Made by a program: the position numbers and the translations under genes. The notes below the pieces were generated by a model, which had not been told where the DNA came from, ran no database searches, and worked only from the letters and a program-made list of their open reading frames with translations. From positions 372,001-436,000 of the forward strand of contig CP073761.1 in assembly GCA_018399015.1 (NCBI GenBank): DNA of 64,000 nt. The letters run 5' to 3'. Origin of the DNA: Cyanobium sp. M30B3 (GTDB taxonomy: Bacteria > Cyanobacteriota > Cyanobacteriia > PCC-6307 > Cyanobiaceae). Of this stretch, positions 11,565 to 21,085 are shown in pieces (the stretch's first letter is position 1; the number at the start of each line of letters is the position of its first letter).

Positions 11565-12488
11565 ATGCGGCTGGAGCGGGTCTGGCTGATCGCACGCTCC
11601 GGCAGCCAGGCGGCCCAGCGCCAGGCCAGGCGCTGCGCGGCTGATCTGCGTCAGTTGGGGGTCAGCGTGGTCACCGCCACCAGTGGGCTGGCCCGCGATC
11701 CCTATCCCGGACTGCTGGCCAGTGAACAGCACCTGCCCGACCTGGCCCTGGTGCTGGGGGGAGACGGCACGGTGCTGGGGGCCGCCCGGCATCTTGCCCC
11801 ACTGGAGGTGCCGATCCTGAGCTTCAACGTGGGAGGCCATCTCGGCTTCCTCACCCACGAGCGCAGCCTGCTGAAACTGGCCGGGGAGGGCAATGAGAGC
11901 CTCTGGCAGCGCCTGCAGCACGATCGCTATGCCCTGGAGCGGCGAATGATGCTGGAGGCCCGCATCGATCGGGGAGATGGGGTGGACGAGGGCAGCCCGG
12001 CCTACCTGGCCCTGAACGACTTCTATTTCCGGCCAGGCCTCGATGAGATCTCCTCCACCTGCGTGCTGGAGCTGGAGATCGACGGGGAGGTGGTGGACCA
12101 GTACCGGGGGGATGGCCTGATCGTGGCCACCCCCACCGGCTCCACCGGCTACGCGATGGCCGCCGGGGGGCCGATCCTGCATCCGGGGCTGGAGGGGATT
12201 GTGGTGAATCCCATCTGTCCGATGAGCCTCTCCAGCCGCGCCGTGGTGGTGCCGCCCCGGGCCCAGCTCTGCCTCTGGCCCCTGGGCGAATCGAGCCGTC
12301 GGGTGAAGCTCTGGCAGGACGGCGTACAGGCCACCACCCTCGAGCCCGGCGACCGGGCACTGGTGCAACGCAGCCGCCACGCCGCCCGGCTGGTCACCCT
12401 GGAGCATTCCCCTTCTTATTACCGCACCCTCACCCACAAGCTGCACTGGGCCGGCAGCCTGGTGGCGGCCGAGCCATCCCACAATTGA
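11565..12488 (+). CDS. nadK: NAD kinase
   Basis: Phosphorylates NAD to NADP. The ATP-phosphate-binding GGDG motif is at residues 65-68 ([13 protein letters not shown]), followed by [13 protein letters not shown], the NE/D-type segment ALNDFYF, and the conserved [23 protein letters not shown] stretch. Length 307 is normal for bacterial NADK. Many cyanobacteria have two NAD kinase paralogues; this one sits with the ndhAIGE cluster, the position I associate with the photosynthesis-linked copy. Start is ATG 11565. Confidence 0.96.
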   Translation: MRLERVWLIARSGSQAAQRQARRCAADLRQLGVSVVTATSGLARDPYPGLLASEQHLPDLALVLGGDGTVLGAARHLAPLEVPILSFNVGGHLGFLTHERSLLKLAGEGNESLWQRLQHDRYALERRMMLEARIDRGDGVDEGSPAYLALNDFYFRPGLDEISSTCVLELEIDGEVVDQYRGDGLIVATPTGSTGYAMAAGGPILHPGLEGIVVNPICPMSLSSRAVVVPPRAQLCLWPLGESSRRVKLWQDGVQATTLEPGDRALVQRSRHAARLVTLEHSPSYYRTLTHKLHWAGSLVAAEPSHN

Positions 12489-12517
12489 ACGTCAGCTGAT
12501 GGTTCGTGCGCACGGCG

Positions 12518-13066
12518 ATGGCTCTGGAGATCGAACGGCGCTTTCTGGTGGTCGACCCGGCCTGGCGTCGCCATGTGGCCTGGCAGCGCCAGCTGCAGCA
12601 GGGCTACCTCAGCCAGGGCGGCGACGCTCTCACCCTGCGGGTGCGCATCAGCAGCGCCCCGCCCCAGGCGGCCTCCGCCTGGCTCACTCTCAAGGCGCCG
12701 CCACTCCAGCCCCAGGTTGGTGTGGATGGCCTGGTGCGCCAGGAGTTTGAGTACCCGATCCCCCTCCCGGATGCCGAGGCGATGCTGGCGCTCACCGTCC
12801 AGCAGGTGAGCAAGCAGCGCTATGGCCTGGCCCTCAACGGTGGCCACTGGGTGGTGGATGTGTTCGATGGGGCCAACCATCCTCTGGTGGTGGCGGAAGT
12901 GGAACTGGAGCATGCCGAGCAGGATCTGAGGCTGCCCAGCTGGTGTGGCCTTGAACTCACCGGCCGCCATGAGCTCAGCAATGCGTCCCTGGCCCGGAGG
13001 CCCTTCAGGGACTGGCCGACCGACCAGCGGCAGCCACTGCTGCAGGGCCTGGGCTATCGGGAATGA
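12518..13066 (+). CDS. CYTH-domain protein
   Basis: A CYTH/triphosphate tunnel metalloenzyme-fold protein of about 182 residues. The defining ExExK-type strand appears as EIERRFLV at the N-terminus, followed by a basic/acidic series of beta strands (TLRVRIS, FEYPIPL, WVVDVFDGANHPLVVAEVELE). Family members hydrolyse triphosphates or cyclise ATP; bacterial single-domain forms like this are often tripolyphosphatases, but nothing in the sequence fixes the substrate. I use ATG 12518 because the EIER strand normally follows Met directly; a GTG at 12506 would add four residues. Confidence 0.85.
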   Translation: MALEIERRFLVVDPAWRRHVAWQRQLQQGYLSQGGDALTLRVRISSAPPQAASAWLTLKAPPLQPQVGVDGLVRQEFEYPIPLPDAEAMLALTVQQVSKQRYGLALNGGHWVVDVFDGANHPLVVAEVELEHAEQDLRLPSWCGLELTGRHELSNASLARRPFRDWPTDQRQPLLQGLGYRE

Positions 13067-13159
13067 GATGGGCTCTGGCCACCACACCGCCCCCCTGCAC
13101 GGGACCGGCGGGCTCTAAGCTCAAACCTGTAATCTTTCAGCAGATTCCCTGCTCCGCCT

Positions 13160-13378
13160 TTGGCCGGCCTCCCTTCAACAGGTATTCAGCACAACTCGAC
13201 AGGCCTCTACGACAGCCAGGGTGTGCTTCGCTTCACCGGCCGCAACCATGCGGACTGCGTTGCTTATGCGGAACTCTTCGGGCTGGACCTCCTCGGTTGT
13301 TCGATCACCGCCCTGGTTTCGCTCACGGCCGAGGCCGGTGGCTCAGCGGAATCGGCGGCGCTCTCCGCCCTGGCCTGA
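13160..13378 (+). CDS. Small conserved-looking protein, unknown function
   Basis: A 72-residue open frame from TTG 13160. After an unconserved start it reads TGLYDSQGVLRFTGRNHADC then AYAELFGL, a patterned, low-bias sequence unlike the arginine/proline-rich shadow frames of this genome, which is why I keep it. There are cysteines at residues about 33 and 47 and no signal peptide. A T-rich stretch (TGTAATCTTT) upstream at about 13128 could be part of a promoter. Its last 36 bases overlap the 3' end of the convergent LuxR-type gene. No function can be assigned. Confidence 0.5.
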   Translation: MAGLPSTGIQHNSTGLYDSQGVLRFTGRNHADCVAYAELFGLDLLGCSITALVSLTAEAGGSAESAALSALA

Positions 13379-13642
13379 ACTCGCCTGAGTGGCATCGTCC
13401 AGCGCACAGCAGTTGAAGCCATCCCGGCAGATCTTGCCGTGATCCATCGCCCAGTTGAGGAGAGCAATCCTGTTCTTGGCGCCGGTTTTGGTGAAGATGT
13501 TGCTCACGTGGTTGTCCACGGTGCGCTTGCTGATCGTGAGCGTTCCAGCGATTTCCTGGTTCGTGAGCCCCTGGGCCACCAGTTCGATGATCTCCAGCTC
13601 CCGTTCGGAGAGATCCCGTTCAGGACTCGTGCCGGCACCCAT
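13343..13642 (-). CDS. LuxR-type HTH regulator, PedR-like
   Basis: A short DNA-binding protein of about 99 residues (ATG 13642) consisting of little more than a LuxR/GerE helix-turn-helix: LSERELEIIELVAQGLTNQEIA at about 11-32 and ISKRTVDNHVSNIF at 37-50. No receiver domain is present. A short tail contains C72, C78 and C79. This architecture matches cyanobacterial PedR, a stand-alone LuxR regulator whose activity responds to thioredoxin through cysteine chemistry; the cysteine tail makes PedR-like redox control plausible but unproven. In-frame sequence upstream to 13741 is open, so the N-terminus may be longer. Confidence 0.78.
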   Translation of the reverse strand: MGAGTSPERDLSERELEIIELVAQGLTNQEIAGTLTISKRTVDNHVSNIFTKTGAKNRIALLNWAMDHGKICRDGFNCCALDDATQASSGQGGERRRFR

Positions 13643-13800
13643 CGCCTGATCCCCGTTGTGGAGTTCCTCTCTGCGAATAACCACGGCGCGATTATGGAGT
13701 AGCAGAGCGGTGAAGGTGCAGGGCAGTCGGTACACCTGCAACCCCCGTCACTCTAGGCAGACGGGGCCCGGGCATGATGGGGTAGCCCAGCGGAGATGGC

Positions 13801-14748
13801 TTGCTGCTTCATCAGGCGCTCACCAGCGGCCGCACAGCCATCACGGCGGAGGTCACCCCGCCCAGGGGTGGGGATCCCGTCCGCACACTGGAGGCGGCCG
13901 CCTGTCTGCGGGACCGCGTGCATGCCATCAACGTCACCGATGGCAGCCGGGCCGTGATGCGCATGAGCAGCCTGGCGATGGGCAAGTTGCTGCTGGATCA
14001 GGGCTTTGAGCCTGTGTTGCAGCTCACCTGCCGGGATCGCAACCGCATCGCCCTGCAGGCCGAACTGCTCGGGGCCCACGCCCTGGGCCTGCGCAACCTG
14101 CTCTGCCTCACCGGTGACCCCGTGAGGGCTGGCGATCAGCCCGGCGCCCGCGCCGTGAACGAGCTGGAGTCGGTGCGACTGCTGCAGTTGGTGGAGGCCC
14201 TCAATCAGGGCCGCGATCCGGTGAAGGGCCACCTGCCCGATGGGGGAACCGCCTTCTTCGCCGGTGCGGCGGCGGATCCCCAGTCCCCCAGCTGGAGTGG
14301 ACTGCGATCCCGGCTGCGCCGCAAGCAGGCTGCCGGCGCCCGCTTCATTCAGACCCAGATGGTCACCGATGGCGATGCCCTGCGTCGGTTCATCGACGAC
14401 ATCGCCGGCCCCCTCGGGCTGCCGGTGCTGGCAGGGGTGTTTCTGTTGAAATCAGCCCGCAATGCGGAGTTCATCAACCGGGTGGTGCCTGGGGCCAACA
14501 TTCCCCAACGTCTGATCGATCGTCTGGCCTCAGCTGCTGACCCTGCGGCTGAGGGGGTGGCGATTGCCGCGGAGCAGGTGGCCCAGTACATCCGCATTGC
14601 CCAGGGGGTGCATCTGATGGCGATCAAGGCCGAGGAACGCATTCCGCAGATCCTGGACCTGGCCGGACTGGAGCCGCTGCCGGCTGGAGGTGCTGCTGTG
14701 GATCAACAGGTCTTCAGCTGTGCGGCGGCCCTCAGGCCGACTGGCTGA
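13801..14748 (+). CDS. metF: Methylenetetrahydrofolate reductase-family protein
   Basis: A TIM-barrel flavoprotein of the MetF family, expected to reduce 5,10-methylene-THF to 5-methyl-THF for methionine synthesis. Family features: ITAEVTPPRGGD at the N-terminus with the catalytic glutamate, VHAINVTDGSRAVMRMS, LTCRDRNRIALQAEL, NLLCLTGDP, and GARFIQTQMVTD. The length of 315 is in the normal range. An in-frame TAG at 13783-13785 forces the start to TTG 13801, with no ATG available before family sequence begins. The last 17 bases overlap the convergent nucleotidyltransferase gene. Confidence 0.88.
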   Translation: MLLHQALTSGRTAITAEVTPPRGGDPVRTLEAAACLRDRVHAINVTDGSRAVMRMSSLAMGKLLLDQGFEPVLQLTCRDRNRIALQAELLGAHALGLRNLLCLTGDPVRAGDQPGARAVNELESVRLLQLVEALNQGRDPVKGHLPDGGTAFFAGAAADPQSPSWSGLRSRLRRKQAAGARFIQTQMVTDGDALRRFIDDIAGPLGLPVLAGVFLLKSARNAEFINRVVPGANIPQRLIDRLASAADPAAEGVAIAAEQVAQYIRIAQGVHLMAIKAEERIPQILDLAGLEPLPAGGAAVDQQVFSCAAALRPTG

Positions 14749-15913
14749 GGGCCAGATCGCTGCCGAGCAGCTCGGCGAGTGCTTTCTGCTGGGGAGAGGG
14801 CTCCACCACATCCTGACGGCGGGCATCGGTGATCAGCCAGTCGAGAGCCGCTTCCTGCAGGTCGAAGTGGTCGCCGTTGCGGTCGACGCAGTAGCGGCCG
14901 AACACCAGTTTCTCCACCAGGCGCACGCCAGGGCCAATCCTGGAGTAGTCGAAGATGATGGAGTTGTCGATGGTGGCGTTTTCGCAGATGTGACAACTGG
15001 GGCCGATCATGGCGGGTCCGATGATCGTGGCGCCGTCCTCAATGCGGGTCATGCCGCCCACATACACGGGACCCTGCACCTTGATCTTGTCCCAGTTGGC
15101 AGCCACGTTCAGGCCGGTATAAACCCCTGGGCGAACCTGCTTGCCCGGTATCTGAACCTGGCGCACCTGGCCCTGCAGCACACTGCGGATCGCTTGCCAG
15201 TAATCGGGAACCTTGCCGATGTCGACCCACTCGAACTCCATCGGCAGGGCATAGAAGGGCGCCCCTGATTCCACCAGCTTGGGGAACAGGTCGGAGCCGA
15301 TGTCAAAGGGCACACCACTGGGCACATAGTCGAGCACTTCAGGCTCGAAGATGTAAATGCCGGTGTTGATCATGTCGCTGGCTGCCTCCGCCACGTCCGG
15401 CTTCTCCTGGAAGGAGCGCACCCGGCCGTCACCATCGGTCACCACCACGCCATAGCTGCTCACCTGGTCCATCGGTACCCGCTTGGTGATCAGGCTGGCC
15501 AGGGCACCCTTTTCTCGGTGGCGGCGCACGGCCTCGCTCAGGTCGAGATCGATCAGGGCGTCGCCGCACAGCACCACGAAGGTGTCGTCAAAGAAGCGCT
15601 GAAAGTTCTGGATCTTCTTCAGGCCGCCCGCGGATCCCAGGGCATCGCCGATCAGTTCGCCGTCTTCAATCCGGCCTTCAAAGCTGTAGGCGATCTCCAC
15701 GCCGAAGCGCTGGCCATCACGGAAGTAGTTCTCGATTTCCTCGGCCAGATGGGATACATTCACCATCACTTCGGTGAAGCCGTGCTCCCGCAGGAGTTCC
15801 AACAGGAACTCCATCACCGGCTTCTGCAGAATGGGGATCATCGGCTTGGGGATGGTGTGCGTGATCGGTCGCACCCGTGTGCCCTTGCCGGCCGCCAGGA
15901 TCATCGCCTTCAT
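14732..15913 (-). CDS. NDP-sugar pyrophosphorylase
   Basis: A nucleotidyltransferase joining a sugar-1-phosphate to an NTP. The N-terminus MKAMILAAGKGTRVRPIT has the glycine-rich NTP-binding loop and KPMIPILQKPVMEF; LCGDALIDLDL supplies the metal-binding aspartate (CGD) and FEWVDIGKVPDYW the sugar-binding region. Residues about 265-335 are hexapeptide-like repeats (GPVYVGGMTRIEDGATIIGP) of a left-handed beta-helix. Length 393 fits the cyanobacterial mannose-1-phosphate guanylyltransferase / glucose-1-phosphate family; the sugar cannot be specified. The product probably supports cell-wall polysaccharide. ATG 15913. Confidence 0.9.
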   Translation of the reverse strand: MKAMILAAGKGTRVRPITHTIPKPMIPILQKPVMEFLLELLREHGFTEVMVNVSHLAEEIENYFRDGQRFGVEIAYSFEGRIEDGELIGDALGSAGGLKKIQNFQRFFDDTFVVLCGDALIDLDLSEAVRRHREKGALASLITKRVPMDQVSSYGVVVTDGDGRVRSFQEKPDVAEAASDMINTGIYIFEPEVLDYVPSGVPFDIGSDLFPKLVESGAPFYALPMEFEWVDIGKVPDYWQAIRSVLQGQVRQVQIPGKQVRPGVYTGLNVAANWDKIKVQGPVYVGGMTRIEDGATIIGPAMIGPSCHICENATIDNSIIFDYSRIGPGVRLVEKLVFGRYCVDRNGDHFDLQEAALDWLITDARRQDVVEPSPQQKALAELLGSDLALSQSA

Positions 15914-15958
15914 CGGCGTTTGCTCACATCGGTCGGAGCTCTCACTTTACGCGTCTTT

Positions 15959-16885
15959 TCAGGCCGCCAGCCGTTCGGCGGCCGGCCCTTCAGCTGCCCT
16001 CAGGGCCATCCCCTGCGCCAGCTCGTCCCCGTTGCCGCGGATGCCGCTCTCGCCCTGGGGAGCCGCCAGGGCGCGCAGCTGCAGTGGGCCGAACAGGCCG
16101 CCCTCCTGCTCCAGTTCCAGCCGGCCCTGGTGACAGAGGAACAGCAGCGCCCAGAACACCCCCACGCGGTCGCTGTCCAGATCCGCGCCGGCTTCACCGC
16201 TGGTCACGGCGGCGCTCCACGCCTGGACCAGGGCCTCAAAGGACACCCAGTGCTCAGCCGCCGGCCACTGGCGCAGAAAGCCACTGAGGGCTGCGGTGGT
16301 CTCGGGCAGTTTCTCCCGATGGGCCAGGTTGGCCACCTGTTCCATGGCCGCCCGCTCACTGAAGCGGCGGGACCGCTGGCGCCTGTGCCCGGGGCGTTCG
16401 TCCTGTTCCAGCCGCTCGGCGATGTCCTCGAGCTGTTGGATCAGTTCCCCCAGGGTCACCGGTCGCTGCAGGGGCGGGGGCGCCACGGGCCTGCGCCAGA
16501 GGTGGCGTTCCGGGCGGCGTGGCAGGACCTGGGCCGCATCGGCTGCCCAGCCGTCCCCATCCCCGTCCGCATCGAGGTCGAAGGCGTCCTCCAGCAGGGG
16601 CTCAGGCGGCAGGGTGCTGGCTTCCAGCAACTCCGCCTTCAGGCTCACCAGCACAGACGCCGCCAGGAAGGCCTCACTGGTCTCCGCCAGATCCTGCTCA
16701 TAGCTGCCGCCTGCCGCCGCCGCCAGCCGTGGCAGGGTGATGCGCTGGTGGAGCTGGTCGAGAAAGCCATCCACCACGGCGATCACATCCACATCCCAGG
16801 GATCGAGATCTCCGCGTTCGGCGGCGTCCTGCAGCAGCCGGATGGCGAGCCTGGCGCCTCCTTGGGTCAAGGGATGCAAACACAA
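15959..16885 (-). CDS. scpA: Segregation and condensation protein ScpA
   Basis: The kleisin subunit that bridges SMC heads during chromosome segregation. The N-terminal helices are typical: GGARLAIRLLQDAAERGDLDPWDVDVIAVVDGFLDQL, then AGGSYEQDLAETSEAFLAASVLVSLKAELL. The C-terminal winged helix starts near VGVFWALLFLCHQGRLELEQE. A long acidic, variable linker lies between. No ATG is available; the frame opens at TTG 16885 and a second TTG lies 15 bases inside, so the true start is uncertain by a few codons. 308 residues. Confidence 0.88.
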   Translation of the reverse strand: MCLHPLTQGGARLAIRLLQDAAERGDLDPWDVDVIAVVDGFLDQLHQRITLPRLAAAAGGSYEQDLAETSEAFLAASVLVSLKAELLEASTLPPEPLLEDAFDLDADGDGDGWAADAAQVLPRRPERHLWRRPVAPPPLQRPVTLGELIQQLEDIAERLEQDERPGHRRQRSRRFSERAAMEQVANLAHREKLPETTAALSGFLRQWPAAEHWVSFEALVQAWSAAVTSGEAGADLDSDRVGVFWALLFLCHQGRLELEQEGGLFGPLQLRALAAPQGESGIRGNGDELAQGMALRAAEGPAAERLAA

Positions 16886-16916
16886 CGGGGGCTCCCATCC
16901 AAGTTACCGGCCCCCG

Positions 16917-16960
16917 CCAGCCCGGACCAGCCTGCCGGCCCGGCAGGCTGGTCCGGCTGG
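16917..16960. repeat. Near-perfect 44-bp palindrome
   Basis: Arms CGGACCAGCCTGCCGG (16923-16938) and CCGGCAGGCTGGTCCG (16940-16955) are perfect reverse complements around a single C. With one bulged C at 16922 the stem extends to CCAGC/GCTGG at the ends. There is no T-tract on either side, so it is not a standard intrinsic terminator. It begins exactly where resemblance of the adjacent frame to LapA proteins stops. It could be a REP-like palindromic unit or a processing/termination structure for the ndhD transcript. Confidence 0.85.
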
Positions 16961-17063
16961 GTGCGGTGTTCTCCAGGGTGAACATCACCACGGCCAGAGC
17001 GAAACTGAAGATCAGCAGGAGGTTGATCCGTTTGATCCTGCAGGGCCGCAGAACACTGCGCAC
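16960..17063 (-). pseudogene. LapA-like membrane protein, N-terminal fragment
   Basis: From GTG 17063 the minus strand encodes a short basic start and then RINLLLIFSFALAVVMFTLENTAP, the recognisable first transmembrane helix of LapA/DUF1049-family proteins, which normally continues with a loop and a second helix. Here the frame runs straight into the palindrome at 16917-16960 and continues as Arg/Pro/Gly-rich shadow sequence overlapping scpA on the same strand. The second helix is absent. I interpret it as a truncated gene. It lies between ndhD (upstream) and scpA (downstream). Confidence 0.5.
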
Positions 17064-17083
17064 CAGAGCACAGGGCGATTGGC

Positions 17084-18715
17084 TCAGCCCGGCAGGGCTG
17101 GGGCCTGGAGCATGGTCTGGCGGATGAGGTTGCTGCCCGGCGTGGGGATCACCCGGCCCATGGCGGTGATCTCCCGCTGCACCAGGGCCTCGATCGAGGC
17201 GCGGTACGTGTCGGTCATGATCCGCGGGTAGAGGCCGATGCCGATGATGGGCACCAGCAGGCAGCTGATCACATAGATCTCCCGGGGCTCCGCATCCACC
17301 AGGTGGGTGTGGGAGGTCAGTTCGCGGTTCTCCTTGCCGAAGAAAATCTCCCGCAGCATCGACAGCAGGTAGATCGGCGTGAGAATCACACCCACCGCCG
17401 CCAGGATCGCCATCACCACCCGGAAACTGAGGGTGTAGGCCTCGCTGGTGGCGAACCCCACGAACACCATCAGCTCGCTCACGAAGCCGCTCATGCCGGG
17501 CAGGGCCAGGGAGGCCAGCGAGCAGATCGTCCAGAGGGCGAACATCTTGCGCATCTTCTGGCCCACGCCGCCCATCTCATCGAGCTGCAGGGTGTGGGTG
17601 CGGTCGTAGGTGGCACCCACCAGGAAGAACAGGCTGGCACCGATCAGGCCGTGGCTGATCATCTGCAGCATGGCGCCGCTGGTGGCCAGGGCACTCAGGC
17701 TGCCGATGCCGATCAGCACGAAGCCCATGTGGCTGATCGAGCTGTAGGCGATCTTGCGTTTGAGATTGCGCTGGGCAAACGAGGTGAGCGCGGCGTAGAT
17801 GATGTTCACCACCCCCAGCACCACCAGCAGCGGCGCGAACTGGGCGTGGGCGGCCGGCAGCAGCTGCACGTTGAAGCGCAGCAGGGCATAGCCGCCCATC
17901 TTGAGCAGGATGCCCGCCAGCAGCATGTGCACCGGGGCTGTGGCCTCTCCGTGGGCATCGGGCAGCCAGGTGTGCAGCGGCACGATCGGCAGCTTCACGC
18001 CGAAGGCGATCAACAGGCCGGCGTAGCAGAGCAGCTGGAACTTCACGGGGAAGTCCTTGGCCATCAGCACGGAGTATTCAAAGCTGGTGCTGCCGCCGAA
18101 GAAGGCCATGGCCAGGCCCACGATCAGGATGAACAGCGAGCTGCCGGCGGTGTAGAGGATGAACTTGGTGGCGGCGTACTGGCGCTTCTTGCCGCCCCAG
18201 ATGGCCAGCAGCAGATACACGGGGATCAGCTCCAGCTCCCAGGCCAGGAAGAACAGCAGCATGTCCTGCACCGCGAACACGGCGATCTGGCCGCCGTCCA
18301 TGGCCAGCAACAGGAAATAGAAGAGCTTGGGCTTGAAGCTCACCGGCCAGGCCGCCAGCGCAGCCAGGGCGGTGATGAAGCTGGTGAGCAGGATCAGCGG
18401 CATCGAAAGGCCGTCCGCTCCCACCGACCAGGCCAGCCCCAGACTGGGCAGCCATTCCACCCGCTCCACCAGCTGCAGCCCCTCCACCGCGGGGTCGTAG
18501 CCGTTGAGGTAGCCGCCCACCGTGAGCAGGAAGGTGGTGAGGGCGATCCCCAGGGCGAACCAGCGCACCTGCCGGCCGTCCCCCTTGTCGGGCACGAACG
18601 GGATGACGAGGGCTGCCCCGATCGGGAACAGGATCGAGGCGCTCAGCCAGGGAAAGGCCACGAATGCAGGCAGTCCAATGGCTGGAGTGTAGAAATACCT
18701 GCCCGGATGCCCCAT
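17084..18715 (-). CDS. ndhD: NAD(P)H-quinone oxidoreductase subunit 4
   Basis: An antiporter-like, proton-pumping subunit of NDH-1 (NuoM homologue). The 543-residue protein (ATG 18715) carries [47 protein letters not shown] (with helix-5 Glu and Lys partners), [16 protein letters not shown] and [11 protein letters not shown]. About fourteen hydrophobic helices are visible. Cyanobacteria have several NdhD paralogues; pairing with ndhF here matches the NdhD1/NdhF1 respiratory and cyclic-flow type, which is inference from context. The open frame extends upstream to 19201 but that part is unrelated shadow sequence. Confidence 0.95.
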   Translation of the reverse strand: MGHPGRYFYTPAIGLPAFVAFPWLSASILFPIGAALVIPFVPDKGDGRQVRWFALGIALTTFLLTVGGYLNGYDPAVEGLQLVERVEWLPSLGLAWSVGADGLSMPLILLTSFITALAALAAWPVSFKPKLFYFLLLAMDGGQIAVFAVQDMLLFFLAWELELIPVYLLLAIWGGKKRQYAATKFILYTAGSSLFILIVGLAMAFFGGSTSFEYSVLMAKDFPVKFQLLCYAGLLIAFGVKLPIVPLHTWLPDAHGEATAPVHMLLAGILLKMGGYALLRFNVQLLPAAHAQFAPLLVVLGVVNIIYAALTSFAQRNLKRKIAYSSISHMGFVLIGIGSLSALATSGAMLQMISHGLIGASLFFLVGATYDRTHTLQLDEMGGVGQKMRKMFALWTICSLASLALPGMSGFVSELMVFVGFATSEAYTLSFRVVMAILAAVGVILTPIYLLSMLREIFFGKENRELTSHTHLVDAEPREIYVISCLLVPIIGIGLYPRIMTDTYRASIEALVQREITAMGRVIPTPGSNLIRQTMLQAPALPG

Positions 18716-18963
18716 GCCAGGTGGGGGGAGGCACACAGTCCGTAGTGGCCCCGGCCGGGATGGCTGCGGCGGCCGCCACGGGCGCGAAGCGCCCAATGCG
18801 GCCGGCGCAGCCTTCCCGACCGGGATTGGCGGGGTGGGGTGGCGCGGGTGGGTGGGGAACTGCAGCAAAGAGGCCTGGGGCTCCTGAGCCACCCGGCGTG
18901 AGGCGCCCTGGGCTGAGGCGCTGAGGCGGTGTTGCGCGCCCCGCGCGCTCACGGCCGAAGCCC
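18716..18963. other. GC-rich spacer between ndhF and ndhD with hairpin and G-run motif
   Basis: No gene is seen in this 248-base spacer. It contains a perfect hairpin GGGCGC-GAA-GCGCCC at 18780-18794. On the plus strand, five G-runs at 18831-18857 (4, 4, 3, 3 and 4 Gs, separated by 1, 6, 1 and 1 bases) match the G-quadruplex consensus. Both genes are read on the minus strand, so the G-rich strand is the template and the transcript would be C-rich here. Confidence 0.7.
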
Positions 18964-20973
18964 TCAGCCCAGGGCGCCGAACAGCACCACCAGGGCGATC
19001 ACGCCGCCGAACACGATCAGGGCGTAGAACTGGGCCCGGCCGGTTTCGAAGTACTTGAGGCCTTCGCCGCTGCCGAGGGTCATCAGGCCGGTGAGGTTCA
19101 CCACGCCGTCCACCACCTTGGAGTCCACCTCCAGCACGGAGCGGGCCAGCTTGCGGCTGCCCTGCACGAACAGCTTGTCGTTGATGGCATCGAGATACCA
19201 CTTGTTGGCCAGGAAGGCGTTGATCGCCGGGAAGCGATCGGCGAACAGGGCGGCCATGTCGAGCTTGTGCAGCGCGTAGGCCAGCACGGCCACCGTGATT
19301 CCGGCCCCTGAGATCGCCACCGAAGCTCCGGCCAGCGGCAGGAATTCGTTCCAGCTGAAGTGTTCGGCCATCTCGGCGGCCTCATGGGGATCCAGGAGGG
19401 CGGCGAAGCGGCTGTTCCAGGGGGTGCCCAGCAGGCCGATCAGCACCGAGGGCACGGCCAGCACGGCCAGGGGCATGGCCATCTGCCAGCCGGATTCGTG
19501 GGGGTGTTCGGCGTGCGCATGGCCATGGCTATCCTCTTCGGCGCTTCCCCTGCCGGCGGCGGCCAGCAGCTGGGCGGCCATGGCCTTGTCGTTGCCGCGG
19601 AATTCGCCCTCAAAGGTGAGGAAATAGAGCCGGAACATGTAGAAGGCCGTCATGCCGGCGGTGATGAAGCCCATCGCCCACAGCAGCGGATAGCTGTTGA
19701 AGGCCTGGCCGAGGATCTCGTCCTTGCTCCAGAAGCCGGCCAGTGGCGGGATGCCGGCGATCGCCACACAGCCGATGAAGAAGGTGGCGGAGGTGATCGG
19801 CATGTACTTGCGCAGGCCGCCCATCAGGCGCATGTCCTGGGCCAGCACCGGCTCATGGCCCACCACCTCCTCCATGGCGTGAATCACCGACCCCGAGCCC
19901 AGGAACAGCATCGCCTTGAAGAAGGCGTGGGTCACCAGGTGGAACATGCCGGCCACCGGGGCGCCGCAGCCCATCGCCAGCATCATGTAGCCCAGCTGGC
20001 TCACGGTGCTGTAGGCCAGACCCTTCTTGAGATCCTGCTGGGTGAGGGCGATCGTGGCCCCGAGGAACAGGGTGATCGTGCCGATCACGGCGATGGTGAG
20101 CTGCACGGCCGGGAAGGGCTCATACACCGGCTGCAGCCGCGCCACCAGGAATACCCCGGCGGCCACCATCGTGGCGGCGTGGATCAGGGCCGAGATCGGC
20201 GTGGGGCCTTCCATGGCGTCGGGCAGCCACACGTGCAGCGGGAACTGGGCCGACTTGGCCATCGGGCCCATGAACACCAGCAGACACAGCAACACGGCCA
20301 CGCCATTGCTGAGGCTGCCGCCCGCCACGGCCTGCTGCAGCCCGGCGCCGATCTCCTCGAAACCGAAGCTGCCGGTGGCCCAGAACAGGCCCAGGATGCC
20401 CAGCAGCAGGCCGAAGTCGCCCACCCGGTTGGTCACGAAGGCCTTCTGGGCGGCATTGGCGGCGCCGTCGCGGTCGTACCAGAAGCCCACCAGCAGGTAG
20501 GAGCACATGCCCACCAGCTCCCAGAACACATAGATTTCCAGCAGGTTGGGGCTGATCACCAGGCCCAGCATCGAGCTGCTGAACAGGGCCAGGTAGGTGA
20601 AGAAGCGCACATAGCCCTTGTCGTGGGCCATGTACCCGTCTGAATACACCATCACCAGCACGGCGATGGTGGTCACCAGGGCCAGCATCACCGCCGCCTG
20701 GGCATCCACCCGGAAGCCCATCTGCAGGTTGAAGGTGCCGGCGCTGGCCCAGTTGAACAGCACCTCGGTGGGGCCGGCCCCGGCCAGCTGCTGGGCCAGG
20801 ATTGCGTAACTCAGGACGGCGGCGGCACCCACACAGCTGATCAGCAGCCAGGCCACGGGCTTGCGCAGCCGGTTGATCGTGCGGTTGAAACTGATCAGGC
20901 CCAGGCCCACCAGGCAGGCCCCAGCCAGGGGCAACACCGGGATCAACCAGGCGAGTTCGGCGGCTGAAGGCAT
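18964..20973 (-). CDS. ndhF: NAD(P)H-quinone oxidoreductase subunit 5
   Basis: The distal antiporter-like subunit of NDH-1 (NuoL homologue), 669 residues. Recognisable parts are [71 protein letters not shown], and the long lateral C-terminal helix with a final membrane helix ([17 protein letters not shown]). A histidine-rich loop [15 protein letters not shown] lies at about residues 493-507. Lacking carbonic-anhydrase-type partners (cupA/B) nearby, it looks like the general NdhF1. Start ATG 20973, first gene of an ndhF-ndhD pair. Confidence 0.96.
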   Translation of the reverse strand: MPSAAELAWLIPVLPLAGACLVGLGLISFNRTINRLRKPVAWLLISCVGAAAVLSYAILAQQLAGAGPTEVLFNWASAGTFNLQMGFRVDAQAAVMLALVTTIAVLVMVYSDGYMAHDKGYVRFFTYLALFSSSMLGLVISPNLLEIYVFWELVGMCSYLLVGFWYDRDGAANAAQKAFVTNRVGDFGLLLGILGLFWATGSFGFEEIGAGLQQAVAGGSLSNGVAVLLCLLVFMGPMAKSAQFPLHVWLPDAMEGPTPISALIHAATMVAAGVFLVARLQPVYEPFPAVQLTIAVIGTITLFLGATIALTQQDLKKGLAYSTVSQLGYMMLAMGCGAPVAGMFHLVTHAFFKAMLFLGSGSVIHAMEEVVGHEPVLAQDMRLMGGLRKYMPITSATFFIGCVAIAGIPPLAGFWSKDEILGQAFNSYPLLWAMGFITAGMTAFYMFRLYFLTFEGEFRGNDKAMAAQLLAAAGRGSAEEDSHGHAHAEHPHESGWQMAMPLAVLAVPSVLIGLLGTPWNSRFAALLDPHEAAEMAEHFSWNEFLPLAGASVAISGAGITVAVLAYALHKLDMAALFADRFPAINAFLANKWYLDAINDKLFVQGSRKLARSVLEVDSKVVDGVVNLTGLMTLGSGEGLKYFETGRAQFYALIVFGGVIALVVLFGALG

Positions 20974-21085
20974 CCGGTGGCGCTCCCTAGGGGCGGGTTG
21001 GTGGTGAGTGTAGGCAGCGCGGCCGGTGAATCCTCGCTCTGCTCGCGGATCGCTGGTCTGCGGTGGCTGCTCCCCCCCGGGCTGT

